From Eubacteriales bacterium (GTDB taxonomy: Bacteria; Bacillota; Clostridia; Lachnospirales; Lachnospiraceae), in the NCBI GenBank assembly GCA_030525875.1, contig JAUNDV010000016.1, forward strand, positions 17,460 to 49,885: DNA of 32,426 bases, given 5' to 3'. The position numbers and the translations under genes were made by a program. Under the pieces are notes generated by a model, which saw only the letters and a program-made list of their open reading frames with translations, had not been told where the DNA came from and searched no databases. Each line of letters opens with the position of its first letter. Position 1 is the stretch's first letter. Shown piece after piece: positions 16,444 to 25,162 of the stretch.

Positions 16444-19212
16444 ATGAGACCGCTTTATTTAAAAATATCCGCTTTTGGCCCGTATTCCGGAATAACTGAG
16501 ATAGATATGACAAAGCTTGGCAGTAATGGAATATATCTTATTACCGGAGATACAGGTGCAGGAAAGACAACTATATTTGATGCTATCTGCTTTGCCTTGT
16601 TTGGAAAGCCAAGCGGAGATATAAGAGAAAGTTCGATGCTTAGGTCAAAATATGCCAAAGCCGAGGTACCTACCGAGGTAGAGCTTGTGTTTGAGGACAA
16701 AGGAAAATGCTATAAGCTAAGGCGTAATCCTGAATATATGCGTCCGGCCAAGAGGGGCGATGGAGAGACAAGACAGGCAGCTGGGGCAGAGCTTATAATG
16801 CCGGATGGCACTGTAATTACAAAGGAAAAGTCTGTAACAGAAAAGGTAATTGAGATTATAGGTGTTGACAGAAACCGTTTTACCCAGATTGCAATGATAG
16901 CCCAGGGAGAGTTTCTAAAGCTGCTCAATGCAGATACAAAGGACAGGCAGAAAATATTTAGAGATATATTTAAAACAGGCTATTATCAGGAGCTGCAGGA
17001 TAAATTAAAGGACGAGGCAAACTCTCTTATCCGAAAATATGAAAATGTAAAAAGCAGTATTACACAGTATATAGATGGGATAGTTGCAGGTGGTGACAGC
17101 ATTTTCAGAGAGGAGCTTGAGTGTAAAAGAGTAAATGCTTTAAATTTTGGAGAGTCTATAGAGCTTATAGATAAAATACTTAATGAAGACAGCCGTCTTG
17201 AAAATTCATTAAGACAGGAGCTTTCAGAAAATGAAGCAGAGCTTTCAAAATTCAAGGAGCAGAAGTTAAAACTATCAGAATATGAAAAGCTGTGCACGGA
17301 ATATAAGCAGAATGTTGAAAGTTTAAGAGCTTATGAGGAAAGAGAAAAGCTTCTATTGGATGAGCTTAAGAAAAATAAAGATAGGGAGCATATTGCAGAG
17401 CAAAAGCAGGGACAGATAGCCAGGATAGAGCTTTTGTATCCTGATTATGACAATCTGGAAGAGCTTTCGAAAAAGCTTTCTACATCGTCTGACATTTTAA
17501 GGACAAATGAAAATAAAAAAACAGAAAATGAAAGGTTAGAAAACAGGTTTAAGGAAGATATCCTTAATCTAAAGGAAGAGCTTACAAGACTTCAAAATGT
17601 AGGAGAAGAAAAGCAGAAGCTGTTAAATGACATAAGAGTAATTAAAGACAGGCTTAGCGGGATAGCGGAAATAAATGCACTTATTTGTGAATTAAAGCAG
17701 CTGGATATAAAGCTTGCGAGGGCTAAGGCAGATTATCTAGAGGCCTCTGCCCTGGCCCAGCATAAGCAGGAGGAATATCTAAGACTTAATAAGGCATTTT
17801 TGGATGATCAGGCAGGAGTACTTGCGGCTAGCCTGGTTGATGGGATTGCCTGCCCAGTCTGTGGTTCGACCTCTCATCCATGCAAGGCAGAGCTCAAAAA
17901 CGAGTCGCCTACTCAGAAAGCTGTAAATAAGGCACGTGAGTATTCAGAGCAGGCGGTAGCAGAGGCAACTAAGAAAAGTGAAAATGCAAATGCACTTAAG
18001 GGCAGGGCTGAAGCGGTGAAGGAAGCTGTATTTAGTAAGCTTGATGAAGCAGATAGAAAAAAGCAACTTATAGATATAGAAAAAATGCTGCTTAATAAGA
18101 AGAAAGAGTGTGAGGATAAGCTATCAATTTCTGAGACAAGACTTAAGGCAATAGAAAAGAGCATCCTTAGAAATCAGCAGCTTAATAAGCTTATTCCAGA
18201 GAAGGAAAAAACACTTGAAAATATCAGATTGATAATAAATACTGCCGAAAAAAATATTTCATCTGAACTGTCTAATATAGAACAGTTTAGGCAGCAGATA
18301 GAAAAATTAAAGTCTAGATTGGAATTTGCAGATAAGAACTCAGCCAAAGAGGCTGTAAATAATATAAAAAATGAGATAAATAAGATAAAATCAGATATTG
18401 AAAATGCCAAGAGGCTGTTTGATGAGTGCGAGGAAAAAATCAATATTATCAGGGGAAGAATTTCTGAGCAGAAAAAAGTAATGGCAGACAGGCCAGATGG
18501 AAATTTGGATGAAATAAGCTCAAAGATATTTTCATATGAGGAGCAAAAGACAGCAATAATTAAGCAGGGGAAAGAAGTTCATGCACGTATTGTCCAAAAT
18601 AAAACTATCAGGAATCATATAGAAAACAGGCTTGATGACATAATCAAAATAGAAAATAAACTTTCTTTGGTAAAGAGTCTTTCTGATACTGCAAATGGTA
18701 ATCTAAGCGGAAAAGAGCGAATCATGCTGGAAACCTATATTCAGACAAATTATTTTGACCGCATTATAGAAAGAGCGAATACACGCCTTATGATTATGTC
18801 TAATGGAAGATATGATTTAAAGCGTAGGGAAACTTCATCTAATCTTCGCAGTCAGAGTGGCCTGGAGCTCAATGTAATAGACCATTACAATGGAACAGAG
18901 AGAAGTGTAAAGACACTTTCTGGAGGAGAATCATTTATGGCATCACTTGCTTTAGCACTTGGACTTTCAGATGAGGTTATGTCTTTGGCAGGAGGAATAA
19001 GACTGGATACTATGTTCGTAGATGAGGGCTTTGGTTCACTTGATGAAGAAAGTCTTAAGCAGGCAATTAAAGCCTTGTCAGCTCTTGCTGATGGAAACCG
19101 CCTGGTTGGAATTATCTCCCATGTATCAGAGCTTAAGGAAAAGATAAATAACCAGATAGTTGTTAAGAAGGACAGATCAGGTGGAAGCAGTGTTGAGATA
19201 GTATGCGGATGA
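16444..19212 (+). CDS. sbcC: Exonuclease subunit SbcC (Rad50-like SMC ATPase)
   Basis: A 922-aa ATPase that partners SbcD. The N-terminal half-site has Walker A GDTGAGKTT (near residue 40) and a Q-loop region (FTQIAMIAQGEFLKLLNADT). Two long coiled-coil arms flank a zinc hook, CPVC at residues 470-473. The C-terminal half-site has LSGGESFMASLALALGLSD and Walker B DTMFVDEGFGSLDEE. Start ATG 16444 lies 1 nt after the sbcD stop; an in-frame upstream ATG at 16387 is inside sbcD and is rejected. Length is a little below the roughly 1,050 aa of E. coli SbcC, mainly through shorter coiled coils. Confidence 0.95.
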   Translation: MRPLYLKISAFGPYSGITEIDMTKLGSNGIYLITGDTGAGKTTIFDAICFALFGKPSGDIRESSMLRSKYAKAEVPTEVELVFEDKGKCYKLRRNPEYMRPAKRGDGETRQAAGAELIMPDGTVITKEKSVTEKVIEIIGVDRNRFTQIAMIAQGEFLKLLNADTKDRQKIFRDIFKTGYYQELQDKLKDEANSLIRKYENVKSSITQYIDGIVAGGDSIFREELECKRVNALNFGESIELIDKILNEDSRLENSLRQELSENEAELSKFKEQKLKLSEYEKLCTEYKQNVESLRAYEEREKLLLDELKKNKDREHIAEQKQGQIARIELLYPDYDNLEELSKKLSTSSDILRTNENKKTENERLENRFKEDILNLKEELTRLQNVGEEKQKLLNDIRVIKDRLSGIAEINALICELKQLDIKLARAKADYLEASALAQHKQEEYLRLNKAFLDDQAGVLAASLVDGIACPVCGSTSHPCKAELKNESPTQKAVNKAREYSEQAVAEATKKSENANALKGRAEAVKEAVFSKLDEADRKKQLIDIEKMLLNKKKECEDKLSISETRLKAIEKSILRNQQLNKLIPEKEKTLENIRLIINTAEKNISSELSNIEQFRQQIEKLKSRLEFADKNSAKEAVNNIKNEINKIKSDIENAKRLFDECEEKINIIRGRISEQKKVMADRPDGNLDEISSKIFSYEEQKTAIIKQGKEVHARIVQNKTIRNHIENRLDDIIKIENKLSLVKSLSDTANGNLSGKERIMLETYIQTNYFDRIIERANTRLMIMSNGRYDLKRRETSSNLRSQSGLELNVIDHYNGTERSVKTLSGGESFMASLALALGLSDEVMSLAGGIRLDTMFVDEGFGSLDEESLKQAIKALSALADGNRLVGIISHVSELKEKINNQIVVKKDRSGGSSVEIVCG

Positions 19213-19272
19213 TGATGCAAACTCAATTATGCCATAATATTAATTTACAAATTGAATAAGTCCTTGATAAAG

Positions 19273-19311
19273 AATCGTCAGTTCCGGAAAATACCGGTTC
19301 TGGCGATTTTT
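19273..19311 (+). terminator. Rho-independent terminator of sbcDC
   Basis: Stem AATCGTCAG..CCGG (19273-19287) pairs with CCGG..CTGGCGATT (19294-19308). Nine and four pairs are separated by a T-T internal loop, the apical loop is AAAATA, and then comes a T run. It lies 60 nt after sbcC. Confidence 0.85.
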
Positions 19312-19437
19312 ATTTGTTAGGCAATGCCCTGTTTTTTAGATTAAATTTAGCCTTTCTTAATTTCGCCAATATTTCCCTTTTTCTGTTTTAATTTCTTATG
19401 TGTTAATCTTGTAAACACAAAAAAGGAGGAGCTTAAT

Positions 19438-19629
19438 ATGATCGCTTTAATAAATTCCATTCATAGATTTGAAAATAATTTTGAGAGAAAGGTAGAACAC
19501 AGGGATTTTAATCATCCGGGTCTTGTATTATTTGCTTTGATCTTTGGACTACCAGTATTTACTTTACTTGCAGTTGCCATGGGTACTACACTTTTTGTTT
19601 TGCCATTTTCACTTATTATGGGCTGGTAA
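19438..19629 (+). CDS. 63-aa small membrane protein at the head of the kdp operon
   Basis: ATG follows AAGGAGGAG (19423-19431) with a normal gap. The first 27 residues are charged and hydrophilic (FENNFERKVEHRDFNHPG); the rest is one long hydrophobic stretch (LVLFALIFGLPVFTLLAVAM then TTLFVLPFSLIMGW), long enough for a helical hairpin or one tilted helix. I do not recognise a family. It is 145 nt upstream of the next small gene, in the same direction as the kdp genes. Together with the other short ORFs here it probably belongs to the potassium transporter locus, perhaps as a subunit or regulator; that role is inferred from position. Confidence 0.7.
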   Translation: MIALINSIHRFENNFERKVEHRDFNHPGLVLFALIFGLPVFTLLAVAMGTTLFVLPFSLIMGW

Positions 19630-19774
19630 GGTCTTAATCTTGTAGTTATCAGACATTATTGATTTAATTTGAAATCTTTATGAGAAATTTATACAGGAAA
19701 AAAAAGCTTTTTACCGATTTCATGGGAAAGTGTATAGGATAGGGGATAAATCAAAGTACGAGGAGGAAATAAAA

Positions 19775-19873
19775 ATGCTTGATATTTTGATGCTGATTCT
19801 TTTAGCAACCTGCTGTGTATTGATTGCTTTACTGATTAGCTGGTGTCAAAAGCAGGTCGATCAAAATGAATAG
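19775..19873 (+). CDS. 32-aa single-helix membrane peptide upstream of kdpF
   Basis: MLDILMLILLATCCVLIALL followed by ISWCQKQVDQNE: one transmembrane helix and a short charged tail, inside by the usual charge rule only if the N-terminus faces out. The start is behind GAGGAGGAAA (19760-19769) with a 5-nt gap. It is not KdpF, which follows 46 nt later. It resembles other one-helix accessory peptides of P-type pumps only in general form. Confidence 0.65.
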   Translation: MLDILMLILLATCCVLIALLISWCQKQVDQNE

Positions 19874-19919
19874 CCTTAAATAAAATTTAATGGCTAAGTT
19901 TAGGAAGGAGATAGCTTTT

Positions 19920-20000
19920 ATGATTTACGTACTTGGAGGATTTGTCCTCTTAATGGGTGGTTATCTGGTATATGCATTGATACACCCTGAGAATTTTTAA
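19920..20000 (+). CDS. kdpF: KdpF, small stabilising subunit of the K+ pump
   Basis: A 26-codon ORF, MIYVLGGFVLLMGGYLVYAL then IHPENF. The YLVYALI-[HN]-[PA]-E-x-F ending is the hallmark of KdpF, the single-helix subunit that stabilises KdpABC. The RBS AGGAAGGAG (19901-19911 region) is 8-9 nt upstream. It sits 21 nt before kdpA, its usual place. It is too short for most gene finders. Confidence 0.88.
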   Translation: MIYVLGGFVLLMGGYLVYALIHPENF

Positions 20001-20021
20001 AACATAAAGGAGGAGAGAACG

Positions 20022-21779
20022 ATGCTTCAACTTGTGTTGACGATATTAATTTATCTGATTTTAGTCATTCCGGTAGGAAGCTACTTATATCATATTGCAG
20101 CTGGGAAGCATACCTTTGCTGATCCAGTATTTGACCGTGTCGATGCTACAGTTTATAAGCTTAGCGGTGTTGATCCACAAAAGTCTATGGACTGGAAAAA
20201 ATATGCTATGGCTCTGCTTGGCACGAACGCAGTGATGATTTTATTAGGATATATCATTTTAAGGATTCAGAGTCTTCCATTTTTAAATCCAAATGCTGTA
20301 GGTGCTATGGAAGAATCCTTATCCTTTAATACAATTATCAGCTTTATGACGAACACCAACCTTCAGCATTATTCTGGTGAGACAGGTCTTAGCTATCTTT
20401 CACAGATGCTTGTAATTACATTTATGATGTTCGTTTCAGCAGCCAGTGGCTATGCAGCCTGTGTTGCTTTTATACGTGGCTTAGCAGGAAAAAGTACAAA
20501 TAATGTTGGAAACTTTTATTCGGATCTTGTACGAATCACAACTCGTATATTACTTCCATTTTCCATCGTTGGTGGATTACTTCTTGTCTGGCAGGGAGTT
20601 CCACAGAACTTAAGCGGTAATGTAGTTGTAGATACAATTGAGGGAACAAAGCAAATAATTGCACAGGGACCAGTTGCTGCTTTGGAAATAATTAAGCATC
20701 TGGGAACCAATGGTGGTGGATTTATCGGTGCTAACTCTGCTACACCTATTGAAAATCCTACAATCCTTACCAACATGATTGAGCTTTATTCTATGATGCT
20801 TCTGCCGGGAGCCTGTGTAATTACTTTTGGTAAGATGGTCAGAGACCGTAAGGCAGAGATGAAGGAAGCAAATGCAGTTTCTGCTTCGCATACAGGAGCT
20901 GGAAGCTTAACAGCAAGATTCTTCGGACGTGAAGGCAGAACGATTTTTGCAGCAATGGGAATTCTCTTTGTAATAGGTCTTAGCCTTTGCTTCTTCGCAG
21001 AATCACAGGGAAATCCAGCCTTGGCAAATGCAGGACTTTCACAGTCTATGGGAAGTATGGAAGGTAAAGAGGTAAGATTTGGAGTTGCCCAGTCTGCAAT
21101 GTTTACAACAACCACAACCTCATTTACAACAGGAACAGTCAATAACATGCATGACACCCTGACCCCACTTGGTGGTCTGGTTCCAATGCTTCATATGATG
21201 CTCAATGTGGTATTTGGTGGTAAGGGTGTTGGCTTAATGAATATGATTATGTATGCAATCTTAGCTGTATTTATTTGCGGACTAATGATTGGACGTACAC
21301 CTGAATACTTAGGTAAGAAAATTGAAGGTCGAGAGATGAAACTTACAGCTCTTTGTATAATCATTCATCCATTTTTGATTTTAACATTTTCAGCCTTAGC
21401 TGTAGGAACACAGGCAGGACTTGAAGGAATTACAAATCCGGGCTTCCATGGTTTATCACAGGTACTTTATGAATTTGCTTCATCAGCAGCTAATAATGGT
21501 TCAGGATTTGAAGGACTGGCAGATAATACCATGTTCTGGAATATTACAACTGGTCTTGTAATGTTCTTTGGAAGATATTTGTCAATTGTAATCCAGCTTG
21601 CGATTGCGGGTTCATTTATGAAGAAAAAATTTGTAAATGATACAGCTGGCTCATTACATACAGATACAGCGGCATTTCCATTTATCCTTGTCGTTGTAGT
21701 TTACATTTTTGCAGCGCTGACATTCTTCCCAGTGCTGGCTCTAGGCCCTATTGCAGAACATCTTGTATTGTGGGCATAA
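20022..21779 (+). CDS. kdpA: KdpA, potassium-binding channel-like subunit
   Basis: A 585-aa multi-pass membrane protein that selects K+ in the Kdp pump. Ten or so helices are visible. The selectivity loops include SFMTNTNLQHYSGETGLSYL and the GTNGGGFIGANSATPIENPT loop, and a third FTTTTTSFTTGTVNNMHDTL. The core filter glycines are kept, although FFNANS of the E. coli protein reads FIGANS here. The RBS is AAGGAGGAGAG. kdpB begins 15 nt after its stop. Confidence 0.96.
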   Translation: MLQLVLTILIYLILVIPVGSYLYHIAAGKHTFADPVFDRVDATVYKLSGVDPQKSMDWKKYAMALLGTNAVMILLGYIILRIQSLPFLNPNAVGAMEESLSFNTIISFMTNTNLQHYSGETGLSYLSQMLVITFMMFVSAASGYAACVAFIRGLAGKSTNNVGNFYSDLVRITTRILLPFSIVGGLLLVWQGVPQNLSGNVVVDTIEGTKQIIAQGPVAALEIIKHLGTNGGGFIGANSATPIENPTILTNMIELYSMMLLPGACVITFGKMVRDRKAEMKEANAVSASHTGAGSLTARFFGREGRTIFAAMGILFVIGLSLCFFAESQGNPALANAGLSQSMGSMEGKEVRFGVAQSAMFTTTTTSFTTGTVNNMHDTLTPLGGLVPMLHMMLNVVFGGKGVGLMNMIMYAILAVFICGLMIGRTPEYLGKKIEGREMKLTALCIIIHPFLILTFSALAVGTQAGLEGITNPGFHGLSQVLYEFASSAANNGSGFEGLADNTMFWNITTGLVMFFGRYLSIVIQLAIAGSFMKKKFVNDTAGSLHTDTAAFPFILVVVVYIFAALTFFPVLALGPIAEHLVLWA

Positions 21780-21794
21780 GGAGGCAAATAGATT

Positions 21795-23858
21795 ATGAGT
21801 AAGAAACAAACCAAAAAATTAATTACTCCGGAAATCTTCCGTCAGGCAGTGACCGGATCCTTTATAAAACTAAATCCTCGTTACATGATGAAAAATCCTG
21901 TAATGTTCGTGGTAGAGGTAGGCTGCTTTATTACTTTACTTCTTTCATTCTTTCCGGGATTGTTTGGGGATGAAGCTACAGCTAATTTAAGAATATATAA
22001 CATAATTGTATGTGTAGTTTTGTTTGTAACAGTTCTCTTTGCAAACTTCGCAGAATCTGTAGCAGAGGGACGAGGCAAGGCACAGGCCGCAAGCCTTAAG
22101 AAAACACAAAAGGATACCACAGCACATCTTATTTGTGCTGATGGTTCAACAAAGGATATTCTTTCAAGTGAGCTTAAAAAGGATAACGTGGTACTGGTTT
22201 CAGCAGGAGAAATAATTCCTGGAGATGGAGAAGTAATTGAGGGTGTTGCCTCTGTAGATGAATCTGCTATTACAGGAGAATCTGCTCCAGTAGTAAGAGA
22301 GTCAGGCGGAGATTTCTGCTCCGTTACAGGTGGTACAACAGTAGTTTCTGACTGGTTAAAGATCCGTATTACCTCTGATCCTGGAAATAGCTTTCTGGAT
22401 CGAATGATAGCACTTGTAGAGGGTGCTTCACGTAAAAAGACACCAAATGAAATCGCATTAAATACCTTGCTGGTTTCATTGACCATTATCTTTTTAATAG
22501 TTATTGTTACACTTTATCCAATTGCTGTTTATTCAGGAGTTAAGCTTCAGATTTCAACGCTTATTGCCTTGGCTGTATGTCTTATTCCTACCACTATCGG
22601 AGGCCTGCTTTCAGCTATTGGTATTGCAGGCATGGACAGAGTAACACGTTTTAACGTTATTGCAATGTCAGGTAAAGCTGTAGAGGCCTGCGGAGATGTA
22701 GATACAATGATCCTTGATAAGACAGGAACAATTACCTATGGTAATCGTCTGGCAGCTGATTTCTTCCCAGTAGAGGGTATAGCTAAGAATGAGCTTGTAA
22801 GATGTGCAGCCTTATCCAGCTATCTGGATGAAACTCCTGAAGGAAAATCAACTCTGGAGCTTGCACGTCATATGGGAGATAAGAGTACAGAAAATATAGA
22901 TATGTCTAAATCAAGCTTTATAGAGTTTACAGCGCAGACACGTATGAGTGGCGTAGATCTTCCAGATGGAACAAAAATTCGTAAAGGTGCAGCAGAAGCA
23001 ATTGAAACCTATGTAAAGGAACAGGGTGGAAAGATTCCATCTAATTTACATGAAGAGGTTGAAAAAATATCTTCTCTCGGTGGAACACCACTTACAGTTT
23101 GCGAAAACAATCGTATTTTGGGAGTTATCTATCTTAAGGACACTGTAAAAGTAGGAATGGCTGAACGTTTTGAAAGACTTAGAGCCATTGGCATAAAAAC
23201 CATCATGTGTACAGGCGATAACCCACTTACAGCTGCTACCATTGCAAAGGAAGCAGGAGTTGATGGTTTTATTGCAGAATGTAAGCCAGAGGATAAAATT
23301 GCTGTAATCAAGAAGGAACAGGCCGAAGGAAAAATAGTAGCCATGACTGGTGATGGCACCAACGATGCTCCGGCTTTGGCACAGGCTAATGTAGGACTTG
23401 CCATGAACAGCGGTACAACAGCAGCAAAAGAAGCAGCAAACATGGTTGATCTGGACTCAGATCCTACAAAGATTCTGGAGGTTGTTGAAATAGGTAAACA
23501 GCTTCTTATTACAAGAGGAAGCTTAACAACATTTTCAATAGCTAATGATATTGCAAAGTATTTTGCTATAATACCTGCGATGTTTATGCTGGCAATACCT
23601 GAACTTGGTGTATTAAATATCATGCAGCTGGCAACACCATACAGTGCTATACTTTCAGCTTTGATTTTTAATGCCATCATCATACCATGTCTTATTCCTC
23701 TGGCAATGAAGGGCGTAAAGTATCGTCCAATGTCTTCAGGAAAAATGCTTTTGCGTAATATGATGATCTTCGGTGTTGGTGGAGTTATCACACCTTTCGT
23801 AGGTATTAAGCTTATTGATATGATTATTCATCCATTGCTCGCAACATTGGGATTGTAA
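21795..23858 (+). CDS. kdpB: KdpB, P-type ATPase subunit
   Basis: A 687-aa catalytic subunit that hydrolyses ATP to drive K+ import through KdpA. The phosphorylated aspartate is D308 in LDKTGT. The actuator loop TGES ends at S163; the equivalent serine is an inhibitory phosphorylation site in E. coli KdpB. The hinge [20 protein letters not shown] is intact. Seven helices are expected. The RBS is AAGGAGG. kdpC follows 18 nt later behind AGGAGG. Confidence 0.97.
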   Translation: MSKKQTKKLITPEIFRQAVTGSFIKLNPRYMMKNPVMFVVEVGCFITLLLSFFPGLFGDEATANLRIYNIIVCVVLFVTVLFANFAESVAEGRGKAQAASLKKTQKDTTAHLICADGSTKDILSSELKKDNVVLVSAGEIIPGDGEVIEGVASVDESAITGESAPVVRESGGDFCSVTGGTTVVSDWLKIRITSDPGNSFLDRMIALVEGASRKKTPNEIALNTLLVSLTIIFLIVIVTLYPIAVYSGVKLQISTLIALAVCLIPTTIGGLLSAIGIAGMDRVTRFNVIAMSGKAVEACGDVDTMILDKTGTITYGNRLAADFFPVEGIAKNELVRCAALSSYLDETPEGKSTLELARHMGDKSTENIDMSKSSFIEFTAQTRMSGVDLPDGTKIRKGAAEAIETYVKEQGGKIPSNLHEEVEKISSLGGTPLTVCENNRILGVIYLKDTVKVGMAERFERLRAIGIKTIMCTGDNPLTAATIAKEAGVDGFIAECKPEDKIAVIKKEQAEGKIVAMTGDGTNDAPALAQANVGLAMNSGTTAAKEAANMVDLDSDPTKILEVVEIGKQLLITRGSLTTFSIANDIAKYFAIIPAMFMLAIPELGVLNIMQLATPYSAILSALIFNAIIIPCLIPLAMKGVKYRPMSSGKMLLRNMMIFGVGGVITPFVGIKLIDMIIHPLLATLGL

Positions 23859-23876
23859 TTAGGAGGTTGATTCTTT

Positions 23877-24530
23877 ATGAAAGAGCATATAAAGGAAATG
23901 TTACATAATAGTAAACAGGCCTTTGGCGTATCCTTGGTGCTTATGTTGATATGTGGATTTGCTTTTCCACTTTTACTTACAGGCCTTTCAGCTATAATTT
24001 TTCCACATCAGGCAGGAGGAAGTCTGATTGAGGTAAATGGCAAGGCAGTAGCAGCTGAGCATGTTGGACAGGAGTTTACAGAGGATTACTATCTGTGGAG
24101 CAGACCATCTGCTTATCATTACAATGTATACAATGAAAATGCAGACGGAACTAAGACCTATACTGATGGCTCTGAATTTGCAGGCCTTGGTTCAGGCTCA
24201 AATAACTATGCACCATCCAATCCTGAGCTTGTAAAAAGAGTAGAAGCAGATATGGAGCATTTTCTTGAAAAAAATCCTGATGTAAAGAAGGAAGACATAC
24301 CAACTGATCTGATGACAGCTTCAGGCTCAGGACTTGATCCACATATCTCGCCGGAGGCAGCAGAAATCCAGATTCCACGTATCGTTGAAGCTTCAGGACT
24401 TGAGGAAGCCAAGGTACGTGAGATCATAAAAAACAATACAGAGTCAAAGCTCCTGGGAGTATTTGGAGAAGAAACTGTAAATGTTGTAAAGTCCAATATA
24501 GAAATTGGTACTGCAATGGGATTATTTTAA
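23877..24530 (+). CDS. kdpC: KdpC, accessory subunit of the K+ pump
   Basis: A 217-aa protein with one N-terminal transmembrane helix (FGVSLVLMLICGFAFPLLLT) and an exterior domain. Family motifs are YYLWSRPSAYHYN, GLGSGSNNYAPSNPELVKR and PTDLMTASGSGLDPHISPEA. It is about 25 residues longer than E. coli KdpC, mostly in the region after RPSA (NVYNENADGTKTYTDG). It completes the KdpFABC set. Confidence 0.95.
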   Translation: MKEHIKEMLHNSKQAFGVSLVLMLICGFAFPLLLTGLSAIIFPHQAGGSLIEVNGKAVAAEHVGQEFTEDYYLWSRPSAYHYNVYNENADGTKTYTDGSEFAGLGSGSNNYAPSNPELVKRVEADMEHFLEKNPDVKKEDIPTDLMTASGSGLDPHISPEAAEIQIPRIVEASGLEEAKVREIIKNNTESKLLGVFGEETVNVVKSNIEIGTAMGLF

Positions 24531-24575
24531 ATCAAAATGATTATTTGAAAAGTTTATAAAGAGGAGAATAAAATT

Positions 24576-24704
24576 ATGAAAAAGGTATATTCATTAATGT
24601 TAAATGTCGCTGAACTTGCACTTGTAGCAATGTTTGTAATAAACGTAAGACTTGCCTGCTTCGCTCCGGATTTATTTGAACAGGTAATTGAAAAGATTAT
24701 ATAA
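24576..24704 (+). CDS. 42-aa small membrane peptide after kdpC
   Basis: MKKVYSLMLNVAELALVAMF, VINVRLACFAPDLFEQVIEK, II. The start lies 7 nt after GAGGAG (24561-24566). It has one hydrophobic helix (about residues 6-29) followed by a short amphipathic tail with a single Cys. It is 45 nt after kdpC and upstream of the operon terminator, so it should be the last gene of the kdpFABC transcript. The helix plus cysteine tail slightly recalls peptide autoinducer precursors, but no AgrB-type processing gene is near; a pump accessory peptide is likelier. Confidence 0.6.
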   Translation: MKKVYSLMLNVAELALVAMFVINVRLACFAPDLFEQVIEKII

Positions 24705-24802
24705 TTAAAAATCCACACATAAAGAAAGATAAATTATTATAAGCCTGGTGCAAAAATAGTTACAAAATTGCATACAAATATTTATAACAAATAGAAATTG
24801 AA

Positions 24803-24868
24803 GAGACCACCGCTTTACGATAAACATGATGTCCATCATAAGAATCGCAGAGTGGCGGTCTCATTTTT
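24803..24868 (+). terminator. Large structured terminator of the kdpFABC operon
   Basis: The outer stem GAGACCACCGCT (24803-24814) pairs with AGTGGCGGTCTC (24851-24862) with one A-C mismatch and one G-U. Inside are CGAT/ATCG (24818-24821 and 24844-24847) and an ATGAT-gtcc-ATCAT tip (24826-24839). TTTTT follows at 24864-24868. The preceding 24705-24802 is AT-rich and empty. Confidence 0.8.
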
Positions 24869-24872
24869 ATAG

Positions 24873-24904
24873 AATCTTTATACGGTCTTAATACGTATCT
24901 TAAC
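24873..24904 (+). promoter_or_regulatory. Predicted KdpE box A: three direct heptamers
   Basis: TCTTTAT (24875-24881), TCTTAAT (24886-24892) and TCTTAAC (24898-24904) are spaced 11 and 12 bp apart, the spacing used by OmpR/PhoB-family regulators such as KdpE. The first 20 bp, AATCTTTATACGGTCTTAAT (24873-24892), recur exactly at 25121. A weak promoter (TTACTC 24905-24910, 18 bp, TATATA 24929-24934) begins right after it, the arrangement expected for activation. KdpE binding is inferred. Confidence 0.55.
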
Positions 24905-24995
24905 TTACTCATACAGCTTTTATGAAAATATATATAAAATAAAAGAAGTATTAAGGAGATACCTGGCTTTTGCCGTTTAGAAAGAAGGAATAAAA

Positions 24996-25112
24996 ATGGA
25001 ATCAATTATTTTAATATGTGCAGTTATTGCAATGTTTGGCTTTGGATTTTATCTGATGGGAAAATTTGATAATTTTTTAGGAAGTTCCGACTGCTTTGAA
25101 AAAAGACTGTGA
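24996..25112 (+). CDS. 38-aa single-helix membrane peptide between kdpC and kdpD
   Basis: MESIILICAVIAMFGFGFYL, MGKFDNFLGSSDCFEKRL. The RBS AAGAAGGAA (24981-24989) is 6 nt before the ATG. One transmembrane helix (about residues 3-22) is followed by a charged cytoplasmic-type tail with a Cys. It has its own upstream promoter-like region carrying box A, and the kdpDE promoter starts inside its last codons. A regulatory link to the sensor KdpD is plausible by position but unproven. Confidence 0.6.
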   Translation: MESIILICAVIAMFGFGFYLMGKFDNFLGSSDCFEKRL

Positions 25113-25123
25113 TATTGTATAAT
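25096..25123 (+). promoter_or_regulatory. Predicted kdpDE promoter
   Basis: TTGAAA (25096-25101), 16 bp, TATAAT (25118-25123). The -35 lies within the 3' end of the 38-aa gene. The expected start site, near 25130, falls inside the second 20-bp repeat. Confidence 0.65.
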
Positions 25124-25140
25124 CTTTATACGGTCTTAAT
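25121..25140 (+). promoter_or_regulatory. Predicted KdpE box B, identical to the first 20 bp of box A
   Basis: A perfect 20-bp copy of AATCTTTATACGGTCTTAAT, 248 bp downstream of copy A. It overlaps the last half of the kdpDE -10 and covers the expected start site, a position that would repress rather than activate. Heptamers TCTTTAT (25123-25129) and TCTTAAT (25134-25140) are 11 bp apart. Confidence 0.6.
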
Positions 25141-25162
25141 GCTATGACAAGGGGTGAACATT

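Noticed and set aside
19630-19774. c-di-AMP (ydaO) or other riboswitch ahead of the kdp genes
   Set aside because: No recognisable conserved core or paired stems; the gap is AT-rich and unstructured by eye.
21881-22486. 201- and 220-codon minus-strand frames inside kdpB
   Set aside because: Antisense shadows of an intact kdpB with all P-type ATPase motifs.
24576-24704. 42-aa peptide as an AgrD-like autoinducer precursor
   Set aside because: Only a helix plus a Cys-containing tail; no AgrB protease, no AgrC/AgrA pair and no acidic Pro-Glu tail nearby.
24952-24992. Short ORF after AAGGAG upstream of the 38-aa gene (TTG 24970, seven codons)
   Set aside because: Poor spacing and too short to support.
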